NCBI GenBank assembly: GCA_902796035.1
Contig: CADBNR010000039.1
Location: 1 to 35,905 of the forward strand
DNA: 35,905 nt
Origin: an uncultured Bacteroidales bacterium
GTDB lineage: Bacteria > Bacteroidota > Bacteroidia > Bacteroidales > Muribaculaceae
Reading direction: 5' to 3'
In this document: in pieces, positions 15,749 through 24,773 of the stretch
Layout: each line of letters begins with the position of its first letter
Numbering within the stretch: the stretch's first letter is position 1
Program-made: the position numbers and the translations under genes
The notes under the pieces: model-generated
The model's database searches: none
What the model was told of the DNA's origin: nothing
What the model saw: only the letters and a program-made list of their open reading frames with translations

Positions 15749-17286
15749 CCCTCTTTCGGCGTCAGCGTTATCAGCGGCACTATCATCTCCTCCAGCGAGA
15801 TGCCGCCGTGCTGGAACGTCCCGTTGTAATACTGCACGTAGTAGTTGTAGTTGTTGGGATATGAAAAGAAATCCTCGTTGGTGGCGAATATGTATGCACT
15901 TGCGATATTGGGTGCCGGCAGTCCGAAACGTTTCGGGTTCTTGATCTCGTACACCTGCTTGGGATTGTAGCTCAACGTCTTGCCCACCTTGTAGCGAAGG
16001 TTTGTGTTGGTGTTCTTGTCGCCCACCACCTTTATGGGATTCTCAACGCGGATGGTGCCGTGGTCTGTCGTGAGCACCACCTTATAGCCGAACTCGGCCA
16101 GGCGGGCGAAGATGTCGAGCACGCCGGAATGACGGAACCACGACTCCGACAGCGAGCGATAGGCCGCGTCGTTGCTGGCCAGCTCACGGATCATCTTCGA
16201 TTCCGTACGGGCGTGCGACAGCATATCGATGAAGTTCAGCACCACCACCTGCAATGGAATGTCGCGCGTCTTGCCCAGGCGCGCCAGATATTTCTCGCAG
16301 CCGGTGGAATCGTATATCTTGGTGTACGTGAACTTCTCCTTACGGCGGAAGCGGTCCAACTGCGTCTGCACCAGTTCCTGCTCGTGCACGTTCAGGCCTT
16401 CGTCCTCGTCCTCGTCCACCCAGTATTGCGGATACATGGTGGCGATGTCCACGGGCATCAGCCCGGCGAAGATGGCGTTGCGCGCATACTGCGTCGACGT
16501 CGGCAGGATGGTGGTGTACAGATCCTCCGACACGTTGAAATGCTCGGCCAGCATGGGCTGAATGGCCTTCCACTGGTCAAGACGGAAATTGTCTATCAGG
16601 AAGAAACATACCTTCTCCCCCTTGTCAAGCAGCGGAAACACATTGTTCTTGAACAACTTCGGGCTCATCAGCGGGCGGTCTTCGGACGTAACCCAGCTTT
16701 CGTATGTGCGGCGTATGTACTTGCAGAAATTGGAATTGGCGTCACGTTTCTGCATCAGCAGCATCTCGGCCATTGGCGACGACGACTGCGCCAGCTTCAT
16801 CTCCCAGTTGACGAGGCGGCGGTACACTTCCTTCCATTCCTCCAGATCGGAGGCCATATTGATCTGCTGCGACAAATCGCCAAACTCCTGCTGATAGTCG
16901 GACGACGTCTGCTCGGTCACAATCTCGCGGCTGTGCAGGTTCTTCTTGATCGACAGCAGTATCTGGTTGGGGTTTACGGGCTTGATCAGATAGTCGGCGA
17001 TGCGGTTGCCTATTGCCTGGTCCATGATGTTCTCCTCCTCCGACTTGGTGATCATCACCACCGGCAGCTCCGGATGCCGCTCGTTGATGATGTCCAGAGT
17101 CTCCAGGCCGGAGATGCCGGGCATATTCTCGTCCAGCAATATCAGCGAATAGTTGGCATGTTCCAGCGCGTCGAGCGCGTCGCGGCCGTTAGACACGGTG
17201 TCCACGTCATAGCCCTTCGCCTTAAGGAACATGATATGCGGTTTCAGCAGATCTATCTCGTCGTCTGCCCAAAGTATGCGGTTCAT
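15745..17286 (-). CDS. porX: PorX-type response regulator with PglZ domain
   Basis: The 513-residue protein has a receiver domain (1-120) with the acidic pocket WADDE, phospho-acceptor Asp52 in LILLDENMPGISG, the switch Thr in VVMITKSEEEN and Lys in YLIKPVNP. A helical linker (about 125-200) leads to a PglZ domain of the alkaline-phosphatase fold with FFLIDNFRLDQW, LPTSTQYARNAIFAG, FIDMLSHAR and VVLTTDHGTIRV, the expected zinc ligands. PorX controls type IX secretion in Porphyromonas and Flavobacterium, and its PglZ domain is reported to cleave oligonucleotides. Its cognate kinase PorY is not in this window. It lies 3 bases after porW and overlaps the Sel1 gene. Confidence 0.93.
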   Translation of the reverse strand: MNRILWADDEIDLLKPHIMFLKAKGYDVDTVSNGRDALDALEHANYSLILLDENMPGISGLETLDIINERHPELPVVMITKSEEENIMDQAIGNRIADYLIKPVNPNQILLSIKKNLHSREIVTEQTSSDYQQEFGDLSQQINMASDLEEWKEVYRRLVNWEMKLAQSSSPMAEMLLMQKRDANSNFCKYIRRTYESWVTSEDRPLMSPKLFKNNVFPLLDKGEKVCFFLIDNFRLDQWKAIQPMLAEHFNVSEDLYTTILPTSTQYARNAIFAGLMPVDIATMYPQYWVDEDEDEGLNVHEQELVQTQLDRFRRKEKFTYTKIYDSTGCEKYLARLGKTRDIPLQVVVLNFIDMLSHARTESKMIRELASNDAAYRSLSESWFRHSGVLDIFARLAEFGYKVVLTTDHGTIRVENPIKVVGDKNTNTNLRYKVGKTLSYNPKQVYEIKNPKRFGLPAPNIASAYIFATNEDFFSYPNNYNYYVQYYNGTFQHGGISLEEMIVPLITLTPKEG

Positions 17287-17289
17287 AAG

Positions 17290-20121
17290 CTATTCCATTA
17301 AAGATTCCTCGCCTTCTTCGTCGGCTACGGGCGCCTTCAGCGCCGCGTCCTCGGTGTCGGCCACCGTCTTCTCCTCCTCATAGCGGAAGTATTCCTCAAA
17401 TGAACGTCCCTCGCGCAGCAAGAGTTCGAAATTCGGCTTGCTTATCATGATGGGGCGCACGCCGTCCGGCAATTCGAAATGCTTCTCGGCCATCACATTG
17501 CGGTAATGCTCAAGTTGCTTCACGTTGCCGAATCCCTTGATTATGAGCAGTCCGACATTACCGAACGACATCTGTTCCAGGTCGAAGTCGCGCACTACGA
17601 ACGACGAGAAGTTGAACCTCGCCACGTCGTACAGCAGCTGGTTTGCGTTGACCGAATCCTTGGGGAAGGCCAGTACCAAGTATTGCGGCGAATTCGGGTC
17701 GCGCTCGAAGTTGGCCGGCGTACCGTCGGGGTTCGTGCCCACCGAATCGTTGCTGAGCCTCATGGTCCACAGCATTCCGCGCTGGTTCGACATTCCCTTG
17801 TTTGGCTGACGGCCCTGGCGCAGTCCCTTCACTATGCTTCCGGCCATCGGCGTCATGTCGGTGTCGGGCCATTTCTCCAGCAGGTATTCCAGCCGCTCCC
17901 TGAACTTCGGCACGTTGTCCTCCGTCAGATAGCTCAGCGCGTCGATAAACACGAACTTCGGCAATATCTTCGACAGCGGGAAGTCGCGCTCCATCTCGCC
18001 GGTCAGCTCGTGCACGCGGCTGTTGGCGTTCTGCAGATAGGCGTCGTAGGCGTTCTGATATTTCTCCTCCTGCACCTGATTCATGCGGCGAAGGTTGTCG
18101 AAATAATTCGGGTCGAGCATGGCCTGACCGTACGGCGAGTCGGGGAAGTCGGAAAGTATCAGCGCGCGCCATTTCTCGGCCTGCGCCTTGTCGCCGGTGC
18201 GCACTGCCATCAGGTACATGTTGTAGTACACGTCAAGGCGGTAGATATTGTCCGGATAACGCTCCAACAGCCTGTTGAACTCCCTGCGCGATGCCGGGAA
18301 ATCGTCGAGTTTGTCCTTCAGTATCAGGCCCATGTTGTACAGGCCCTCCTGAATCACGTCGTTGCACACCTTTATTTCCTCGGGTGTCTTGGGAATCTGC
18401 GCCAGGTAATACTCCACGTTATGCGGATCGGATGCCGCCTCCTGAGCGGCCTTTTCCTTTTTCTGGTCGTCGGTCATGGCCGTGGTGTCGTTGGGCAATC
18501 CTTCCGAGCCTTCGTTCTGATCCTCATTGTCTTCCGGCTCGTCGAGCGAATAGGTGGTCTTGTTGCGGCGGCGCCAGTCGTCCTCGTTCTTGCGCGCTCC
18601 CCATCGGCGCACGAATTCCGTCTTGCCCTGGTTCTTGGTCATGGTGTTGTAGAAGTACCAGGACTTGTCGGTATTGTTCATTATTCCGGTGGTGGGAGCG
18701 TCGTTGCGCTTGATATTGTCGTCCACGCCCTGATTCTTAGCCAGATATTCCTCTCGTGCGGCATCCTCGGCGGCCTTGCGCTCGCGCTCCTTGAGTTCGT
18801 CCACTATCTTCTGGCACACCTTCCGCTGTTCTTCGGGCGTCATGCGCGACAGAGTCAGCAGCGAGTCCTGCAGATGCACGTTGCCGGCGTATGTGGCCAG
18901 CTCGTCAAGCACGTCGCTCCGCTTCTTCAGCATCTTGTAGTCGGGATACGTCTCGGGCAACTGCGGTATAGCCTCCGAATAACAGGGCTGCGCCTTGACA
19001 TAATCCCCTTGTTTGAAATATATGCCGCCCAACGTGAGCTGGGCCAGTGCCTTGTCGATGCCGTTGCGGGTGGATTTCTCCACGGCCAGGCAATAGTTCT
19101 TCACGGCCTCGGCCGTGTCCTTGCGGCTCAGGTAGAGGTTGCCGATGGCGTAATATATCTGGTCCAGGAATTCGGAGTTACGGGCATAGCGCGTCATGGT
19201 CTTGAGCGATCGCACCTCCCCCTTGATGTTGGTGCCCTGAAACACCTCGCTCTGCTTGATGCGGGCGTTGAATTTGGTGCGGTAGTTGGTCGACGCTCCG
19301 GCTCCGGCCTTCTTGAATGCATTGTAGGCCTCTTTCTTCTTGCCGAGCTGGGTATATGTCTGGCCCAACAGGAACCACAGCCTGTTTTTCTGCGAGCCTT
19401 TGGCATGGCGCGCGGCATATTGCAGCGGCTCCACGGCCTTCTCCCACTGGCGCGTGTGCACGTAATAATCGGCCCACGCCAAGTTGTACAGATTCTTCAG
19501 GTAGCCGTTGGTCAGGCTTTTCTCCTTGACGGGATGCAGGGCGTTTTCCGCCTCGTAGTCCCACCCCATGGCCAGATAACTGAGGGCCATCCACAGCTGC
19601 GCCTCGGTCACGGTGTTGGGCAGCCATGTGAAATGCTTGGAAGTATAGAGGAATGTGGAGGCGGCGCCTAAGAAATCGCCGTCCATATATTGCCCTTTGC
19701 CCATCGTAATCCACGAATTGTGCAGGAAGGGATTGAACTCGTCGCGGGCGCGGAACGCCTTCTCCTTGGGCGTTCCCTTCTTTTTGGGCGGCTTCTTCTT
19801 GATGGAATGCAGCTGTATGGACTTCTGCATCTTCTCGATGGTGCGCTTGAAGGATCCGGTGGGCTGCGGAGCCTTCTTGTCGTTGCGCGCCTCGGCGGGA
19901 TGTATCAGCACGCGCTGCGAGTAGTCGTCCTCGTAGTTAGTGAGCATCTCCTTGAGCTGCTCGTCATAATTGGTCTTGCCGTTGTAGTAGACGTTGTAAC
20001 GTGTGGTGAAGGCCTGCCAGTTGCGCGAGGCGGGGGTGTTGCGGTTTGTGCCGCACGACACAGCGCCGGCCGTAATGGCCGCCGCCAGCATGAATATTGT
20101 CGCTTTTACCCACTTTTTCAC
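17290..20121 (-). CDS. porW: PorW/SprE-type TPR lipoprotein of the type IX secretion system
   Basis: The 943-residue protein has a lipoprotein signal (Cys23 in ITAGAVSCGTNR) and then the family's TRYNVYYNGKTNYDEQL segment, which SprE/PorW proteins share. TPR-like helices run from about residue 130 to 440 and again in 560-700 (for example QWEKAVEPLQYAARHAKG). A Lys-rich stretch (KKKPPKKKGTPKEK) near 110 and an acidic Asn/Asp/Glu linker near 490-560 interrupt them, and a C-terminal alpha/beta domain follows. PorW links outer-membrane and inner-membrane parts of the secretion machine. It precedes porX by 3 bases in one operon. Its start lies 65 bases after lpxL; no promoter box was recognised in that gap. 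Confidence 0.9.
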   Translation of the reverse strand: MKKWVKATIFMLAAAITAGAVSCGTNRNTPASRNWQAFTTRYNVYYNGKTNYDEQLKEMLTNYEDDYSQRVLIHPAEARNDKKAPQPTGSFKRTIEKMQKSIQLHSIKKKPPKKKGTPKEKAFRARDEFNPFLHNSWITMGKGQYMDGDFLGAASTFLYTSKHFTWLPNTVTEAQLWMALSYLAMGWDYEAENALHPVKEKSLTNGYLKNLYNLAWADYYVHTRQWEKAVEPLQYAARHAKGSQKNRLWFLLGQTYTQLGKKKEAYNAFKKAGAGASTNYRTKFNARIKQSEVFQGTNIKGEVRSLKTMTRYARNSEFLDQIYYAIGNLYLSRKDTAEAVKNYCLAVEKSTRNGIDKALAQLTLGGIYFKQGDYVKAQPCYSEAIPQLPETYPDYKMLKKRSDVLDELATYAGNVHLQDSLLTLSRMTPEEQRKVCQKIVDELKERERKAAEDAAREEYLAKNQGVDDNIKRNDAPTTGIMNNTDKSWYFYNTMTKNQGKTEFVRRWGARKNEDDWRRRNKTTYSLDEPEDNEDQNEGSEGLPNDTTAMTDDQKKEKAAQEAASDPHNVEYYLAQIPKTPEEIKVCNDVIQEGLYNMGLILKDKLDDFPASRREFNRLLERYPDNIYRLDVYYNMYLMAVRTGDKAQAEKWRALILSDFPDSPYGQAMLDPNYFDNLRRMNQVQEEKYQNAYDAYLQNANSRVHELTGEMERDFPLSKILPKFVFIDALSYLTEDNVPKFRERLEYLLEKWPDTDMTPMAGSIVKGLRQGRQPNKGMSNQRGMLWTMRLSNDSVGTNPDGTPANFERDPNSPQYLVLAFPKDSVNANQLLYDVARFNFSSFVVRDFDLEQMSFGNVGLLIIKGFGNVKQLEHYRNVMAEKHFELPDGVRPIMISKPNFELLLREGRSFEEYFRYEEEKTVADTEDAALKAPVADEEGEESLME

Positions 20122-20186
20122 CTCTTTAAAACGAAGTTCATCCCCCCGATATTGTCAGATGACGCCTCACAACGCCATTCACCGTG

Positions 20187-21131
20187 TCACAGATGCGCCA
20201 GCATCTCGTCCTTGTGGTCGCCCCAGCGCTCGTAATACTTCTCGCGGGTGTACTTCCAGCGCTTGTGGCTCCACAGATAATACTGCGGTGCCTCGTCGAT
20301 GTTGTCCTGCAGCATTTCGAAGTATCGTCGCGTGATCGAAAAGTCCGGCTCCTTTTTCGGCGTATCCGTAATCGGCACGAACTTCAGCACGTACCGGCCT
20401 CGCTTCGGACGGCTCAGATGGCAATAATACACCTCGGAATCCAGGAACTTCGAGATTCGTTCCGGGCCGGTGAACACCGCCGTATCATGGTTCAGGAAGT
20501 CGACGAACAGATGCGCTTCCCAACCCGGCCGCTGATCGGCAATGAAACCTGTAACCGAAGGCTTGCCGCTGCGCTTGCAATCTATCAGGAAGCGCATTAT
20601 CTCCTTCATCGGCTCGTTGTTGGCATGGAAATGGGTGCGTATTCTGATGAACAGACGGTCCATCGCCTTGTTGTGCAGCGGATGATACACCTGCGCGCAC
20701 ACCGCATCCTTGGGAAAATGCACGGGCAATGACGATACCCATTCCCAGTTGCAGTAATGTCCTAAGAACAGGGTGACGTTGCGCCCCTGCTCCAAAGCGC
20801 GGCTCACCTGTTCCGGGTTCTCCACAACAAGGCGCCTCTTGATAGTGCGCTCGGACATGGTCAGGAGCTTCAGCGTCTCCACGCCATAGTCGGCCAGCCA
20901 GTGATAGAAGCCCTTTTCTATGCGGCGCAGCTCCTTCGTGTTCCTGTCGGGAAACGCCTCCTCTATGTTGCGGCGCACGGTACCCCGGCGGTAATGCACC
21001 ACACTGCGCGCCAGCCATGCCGTGACGTCGGCAAACAGATACAATAACCTTAACGGCAGCAGCGACAGCGGATACACCACGCCGCACAATAATATATAGT
21101 TGATCTTATCCTTGAACCTCAGTTTCATCAC
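20187..21131 (-). CDS. lipid A biosynthesis acyltransferase (LpxL/HtrB family)
   Basis: The 314-residue protein carries an N-terminal membrane segment (about 10-35) and the LPLAT catalytic motif HYCNWEW (His and Glu four residues apart), with FIADQRPGWEAHLFVDFLNH and YCHLSRPKRGRYVLKF as later blocks. Members transfer a secondary acyl chain from acyl-ACP to Kdo-lipid A at the inner face of the inner membrane. The first ATG lies 25 bases inside the end of the upstream ABC-2 permease gene, so it is the last gene of the export operon. Which acyl position is modified cannot be told. Confidence 0.9.
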   Translation of the reverse strand: MMKLRFKDKINYILLCGVVYPLSLLPLRLLYLFADVTAWLARSVVHYRRGTVRRNIEEAFPDRNTKELRRIEKGFYHWLADYGVETLKLLTMSERTIKRRLVVENPEQVSRALEQGRNVTLFLGHYCNWEWVSSLPVHFPKDAVCAQVYHPLHNKAMDRLFIRIRTHFHANNEPMKEIMRFLIDCKRSGKPSVTGFIADQRPGWEAHLFVDFLNHDTAVFTGPERISKFLDSEVYYCHLSRPKRGRYVLKFVPITDTPKKEPDFSITRRYFEMLQDNIDEAPQYYLWSHKRWKYTREKYYERWGDHKDEMLAHL

Positions 21132-22398
21132 GTTCCGTTCGTTGTGACTTAATCTGCGCCACGACTACCGCACGCTGCAGCTCGTGGCGTCTTATCTCGG
21201 GATGCACCACCCATTTCTGGGCGCACCATCCCGCTATCCACCATACAACGGCCAGAATCCACAGATTGATATATTCCGAACCCACCTGCCACAGCCGGGA
21301 GCCGTCGGTGTTCATCTTCACGAATCCTTCCACACCCCATGTCGATGGGAATATCGCGCCGAGCCAACGCCATACCACCGGCATGTCGTAACGCGGCCAG
21401 ATTATGCCCGATATCAGCAGGAACAGCAGCGACGTCACCACCCAGCTCACGAACACCGACTCGCGCTCGGTCACCACGGCCTGGAACACGAAACCCATGC
21501 CGACACAGCCTAATGTCATAGGCAACAGGAACATCAGTTCCTCCAGCACATTCCCGGCCATGGGGAACCGGAATATCATCGGCACATAGTGGATCATGAA
21601 CACACACGGTATGAACATGATGGTCATGTAACACAACGCCTGTCCCAGCATGGTGCCTATGGTTGAGCCCATGTAGTTGTAGGGATTATACAGCGTCATC
21701 CTGGAATTCTCGTGCTTGGCGCCTCCGGCCATTCCAACCACCAATATCAGACACTGCTGCAATATCAGGATAATCACGGCCGGCATGATGAACGAATCGA
21801 AACCGCTCTTGATGTTTCCCAAACTTGCATTCACTATGGGCATCAGGTTGCCGTCGGTGATGGTGCCGACCAAAGGCCCGACACGGTTTATGGTCTCGGT
21901 CATCAGTTCCGATCCCATGTCCTCCATCACGTTTGTCACGGCTATCAGCAGCGACTTATACCTCAACAGCAGGCTCATCTCGCAATACATCACGGCATTG
22001 CCGGTCTCTCCGCGGCCCACCTTGCGCTCAAATCCCTCCGGTATCTCCAGTATGGCGTAACAGTCACCGCGGTTCATGGCCTCGCGGGCTTCGGCCAGAT
22101 CTGTGGCGTAGCCCATGACCCATGCCTGCTCGCAGGCGTCTATCTTGCGCACCATCTCGCGGCTTAGCGGAGTGCGGTCGTGGTCCACCACGATCATCTC
22201 CACCTCGCGCACCACTTCCGGATTGTATATCAGCGAATAGAGCACCGGATACACGAACGGCAGGAAGCCGAAGAACAGCAACAGCCCCTTGTCGTGCAGC
22301 ACCAGCGTGAACTCGTGGGCATACACCCGGAACAGCCGTGTCAGCCACGCCTTGACATGTCCCCACGGACTCCGTTTCTTTCTATTCCGATACCTCAT
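21106..22398 (-). CDS. ABC-2 type transport permease (first of the distal pair)
   Basis: The 430-residue protein has the ABC2_membrane_3 layout: a cytoplasmic start, membrane helix LLFFGFLPFVYPVLYSLIYN, a large periplasmic domain (about 55-215, starting VVREVEMIVVDHDRTPLSRE), and five further helices in the C-terminal half, then a charged tail (KSQRTERDETEVQG). Such proteins form exporter channels driven by a separate ATPase. It starts 3 bases after the other permease and ends inside lpxL. No ATPase gene is present in the operon, so the pair must use one encoded elsewhere or work differently. Substrate is unknown. Confidence 0.88.
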   Translation of the reverse strand: MRYRNRKKRSPWGHVKAWLTRLFRVYAHEFTLVLHDKGLLLFFGFLPFVYPVLYSLIYNPEVVREVEMIVVDHDRTPLSREMVRKIDACEQAWVMGYATDLAEAREAMNRGDCYAILEIPEGFERKVGRGETGNAVMYCEMSLLLRYKSLLIAVTNVMEDMGSELMTETINRVGPLVGTITDGNLMPIVNASLGNIKSGFDSFIMPAVIILILQQCLILVVGMAGGAKHENSRMTLYNPYNYMGSTIGTMLGQALCYMTIMFIPCVFMIHYVPMIFRFPMAGNVLEELMFLLPMTLGCVGMGFVFQAVVTERESVFVSWVVTSLLFLLISGIIWPRYDMPVVWRWLGAIFPSTWGVEGFVKMNTDGSRLWQVGSEYINLWILAVVWWIAGWCAQKWVVHPEIRRHELQRAVVVAQIKSQRTERDETEVQG

Positions 22399-22401
22399 GG
22401 T

Positions 22402-23601
22402 TTAAGGACTATATACAGGTTTCACAAATGCTTTCCTGATGCGGCCCATAAACAATATGGCCAGCACCGGATACACTAAATAGCAGGCAAACCATATCCC
22501 CGAATAGTGGAAGGGCAGTCCGTTCAATGCCGTGTTGGCATATATCAGGAAGTTATAGCGTGCCGGCATCAGATAGCTGAATATGGCCATGCCGCTGTAC
22601 ATGCTCTGCACCGGGAAGGAATAGGCGGCGATCGAGAACGTCAATATACCTGTCAGCGCGCACACCGACAGACTGAACCGCAGATTGGGCAGAATGCCGA
22701 ACACGGCCACGGCAAATGCCTGCGACGCCACCACATACAGCAGCTGCGACAGGGCTATGACCCACCATTGGCCATACATGGGATAGTGGTTGAACCTGAA
22801 CGTCCATGCGGTCAGGAAAAATGCCATCACCCACCATATCACTGTCTGCGGGAACAACTTGCCGAACAATGCCCGGGCTATCGATCCGTGCGCCATCTTC
22901 ATGAGGCGGGGCGACGTGTGGTATTTTACTTCCTGCCCGAGGGCGAACACGGTGCACAGCATTATCATCAGCTGCAGCACTGCGGGCATGAACGAGTTGC
23001 CGAGGTATATGCCGTAGTTCAGCTGCGGATTACCTATACAGCGCGACGTCACGTTGACGGGCATCATCAGCGAAGCGAAGTTCTCAGGATTCTGGCCCAC
23101 GTCCTGCACCACCTCCATGGCCACTCCTGCCTTGGAGTATATCGCCGTGGCCTTGAAGGTCTTGAACAGCAACGTGCCGGGCACGTAGTACGCCATGTTG
23201 GTATAGAACGTGATGGCCGGCTTGCGTCCCGACAGCAGGTCGGACTGGAAGTTTTCCGGAATCATGAAGAATCCGTATATCTTGCCCTCCTGCAGCATCT
23301 GACGCGCCTGGGTATAGGAATTGGGCGTCTCCTTCAGGTCCACCATCTGCATGCCGCTTAAGGTCTGGGTGATGCCGCGCGACAGCTTTGTGCCGTCCTT
23401 GTCGACGATGCCGGCCGGGATGCGCGTGGGCAGTCCTGCGTCAAGCATGGTGCCTATGAACAGGAACATGAACAGCGGCAGCAGGAACAGCCCCACCCAC
23501 ATCAGCGGTCTGCGCGCTATCTGGATCAGGGAGCGTACCATTATTCCCTTCACTGTGTCGGGAATAATCCACACCTTGCTGCCACGGGGTTCCGTTTTCA
23601 T
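22402..23601 (-). CDS. ABC-2 type transport permease (second half of the pair)
   Basis: The 399-residue protein has the same layout as its neighbour: helix LMWVGLFLLPLFMFLFIGTM near 35-55, a periplasmic domain to about residue 200 containing GKIYGFFMIPENFQSDLLSG, and five C-terminal helices. It overlaps the membrane fusion gene by four bases (ATGA). Together the two permeases resemble the YbhR/YbhS type of dimeric exporter that works with a HlyD-type adaptor and TolC-type outer membrane channel, both encoded just upstream. Confidence 0.88.
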   Translation of the reverse strand: MKTEPRGSKVWIIPDTVKGIMVRSLIQIARRPLMWVGLFLLPLFMFLFIGTMLDAGLPTRIPAGIVDKDGTKLSRGITQTLSGMQMVDLKETPNSYTQARQMLQEGKIYGFFMIPENFQSDLLSGRKPAITFYTNMAYYVPGTLLFKTFKATAIYSKAGVAMEVVQDVGQNPENFASLMMPVNVTSRCIGNPQLNYGIYLGNSFMPAVLQLMIMLCTVFALGQEVKYHTSPRLMKMAHGSIARALFGKLFPQTVIWWVMAFFLTAWTFRFNHYPMYGQWWVIALSQLLYVVASQAFAVAVFGILPNLRFSLSVCALTGILTFSIAAYSFPVQSMYSGMAIFSYLMPARYNFLIYANTALNGLPFHYSGIWFACYLVYPVLAILFMGRIRKAFVKPVYSP

Positions 23602-24731
23602 TTCTTACCGTCTTTACCTTCTGCCTTACCGGCCACGCCCTTGTACACCACCGACATTCCGGGACGGAAATTCTCGATGGTCTTCTCGGGGCGTGCCTTG
23701 ATCTGGAACGTGCGGGCGTCATAATCGCCTGTGGCCTTGGTGGCCTGCCAGTTGGCGTATGTACCTAAGTCCTTGATATAGAATACGGTCATTTCCGTAT
23801 TCATGTCCAGAGCGGGAATGAACACCTTGAGTTTTGTGCCAACCTCAATGTCTTTAAGCATTGTCTCGCGCACGTTGAACACGGCCCAGCGGTCGGGCAG
23901 TTGCAGCGTTGCGACGGGCGCGCCCGTGGCTATCAGTTCCGACACGGCGGGATAGATGCTGATGATCTCGCCGTCGAACGGCGCGGTCAAGTACTGGTCC
24001 TCGCGTATGGCCTCCACCTTCTTGGTCGACATCTTGGCCACGGTCACCAGAGCGCTGGCGGTCTCCTTATCTTCGGGCTGTGCCCCGGACTTGGCCAGCT
24101 CATAGCTGGAACGGGCGGCCTCGGCGCCCGATTTCGCCATCTCGTATGCGGCCTTGGCCTCGTCGCGGCGCTGGGCCGACACCACACCCTTGGCATAGAG
24201 CGCCTCCATGCGCCGGTAGGTCTTCTCGGCGATGGTCACGCCGGCCTGGGCCTGCTCCCACACGTCCTTGGCAGCCTGCACTATCTGAACACGTGTGCCC
24301 GCGTCCACTTTCTTACGGCCGGCCGCCGCCACGTCCTCCATGGCCTGCGCCTCGTCATACTGAGCGTCGACCAGAGGCGAGACTATGTGCACCAGCGTGT
24401 CGCCCTTGCGCACCTGCTGACCTTCCTCCACATATATATGAGCCACACGGCCCGGCATCTTGCCCGACACACGAATCTCGGTGGCCTCCCCCTGACCCTG
24501 CACCACGTCGGGGCCGGGCTTGATCACAAGAAAGCCCAGCACCGCAAGCGCCGCAAGTATTATGAGCAGCACCACGATGGTGCTTAACAGGAATCTGTCT
24601 TTTTTGGACACTGCCACCGGATCTTCCTCGCCCATAGGCACTATGCGCACCACGGGCACCTTCTCCGACGTCACGTTGCCGGATGCCGGCGTCATGTTTT
24701 CTCTCTGCTGTGTATTATTGTCTGTTGCCAT
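23598..24731 (-). CDS. HlyD-family membrane fusion protein
   Basis: The 377-residue adaptor has a short cytoplasmic head, one membrane anchor (LLSTIVVLLIILAALAVLGF, about 48-67), a biotinyl-lipoyl-like half (GKMPGRVAHIYVEEGQQVRK), a long helical hairpin (about 125-225, Ala/Lys/Glu-rich) and the second lipoyl half with YLTAPFDGEIISIYPAVSEL, then a beta-barrel domain. It bridges the inner-membrane permeases and the outer-membrane channel. It lies 42 bases after tolC and overlaps the next permease by four bases. Confidence 0.93.
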   Translation of the reverse strand: MATDNNTQQRENMTPASGNVTSEKVPVVRIVPMGEEDPVAVSKKDRFLLSTIVVLLIILAALAVLGFLVIKPGPDVVQGQGEATEIRVSGKMPGRVAHIYVEEGQQVRKGDTLVHIVSPLVDAQYDEAQAMEDVAAAGRKKVDAGTRVQIVQAAKDVWEQAQAGVTIAEKTYRRMEALYAKGVVSAQRRDEAKAAYEMAKSGAEAARSSYELAKSGAQPEDKETASALVTVAKMSTKKVEAIREDQYLTAPFDGEIISIYPAVSELIATGAPVATLQLPDRWAVFNVRETMLKDIEVGTKLKVFIPALDMNTEMTVFYIKDLGTYANWQATKATGDYDARTFQIKARPEKTIENFRPGMSVVYKGVAGKAEGKDGKK

Positions 24732-24773
24732 CTCGCTGTATTTTTCCGTTTCTTAATTACCGGGCATACCGTT

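Noticed and set aside
17479-19671. 730-codon open frame antisense to porW, and similar long antisense frames opposite porX, tyrS and DUF2723
   Set aside because: They mirror strongly conserved genes, are His/Arg/Leu-rich without family motifs, and arise from codon bias on the coding strand.
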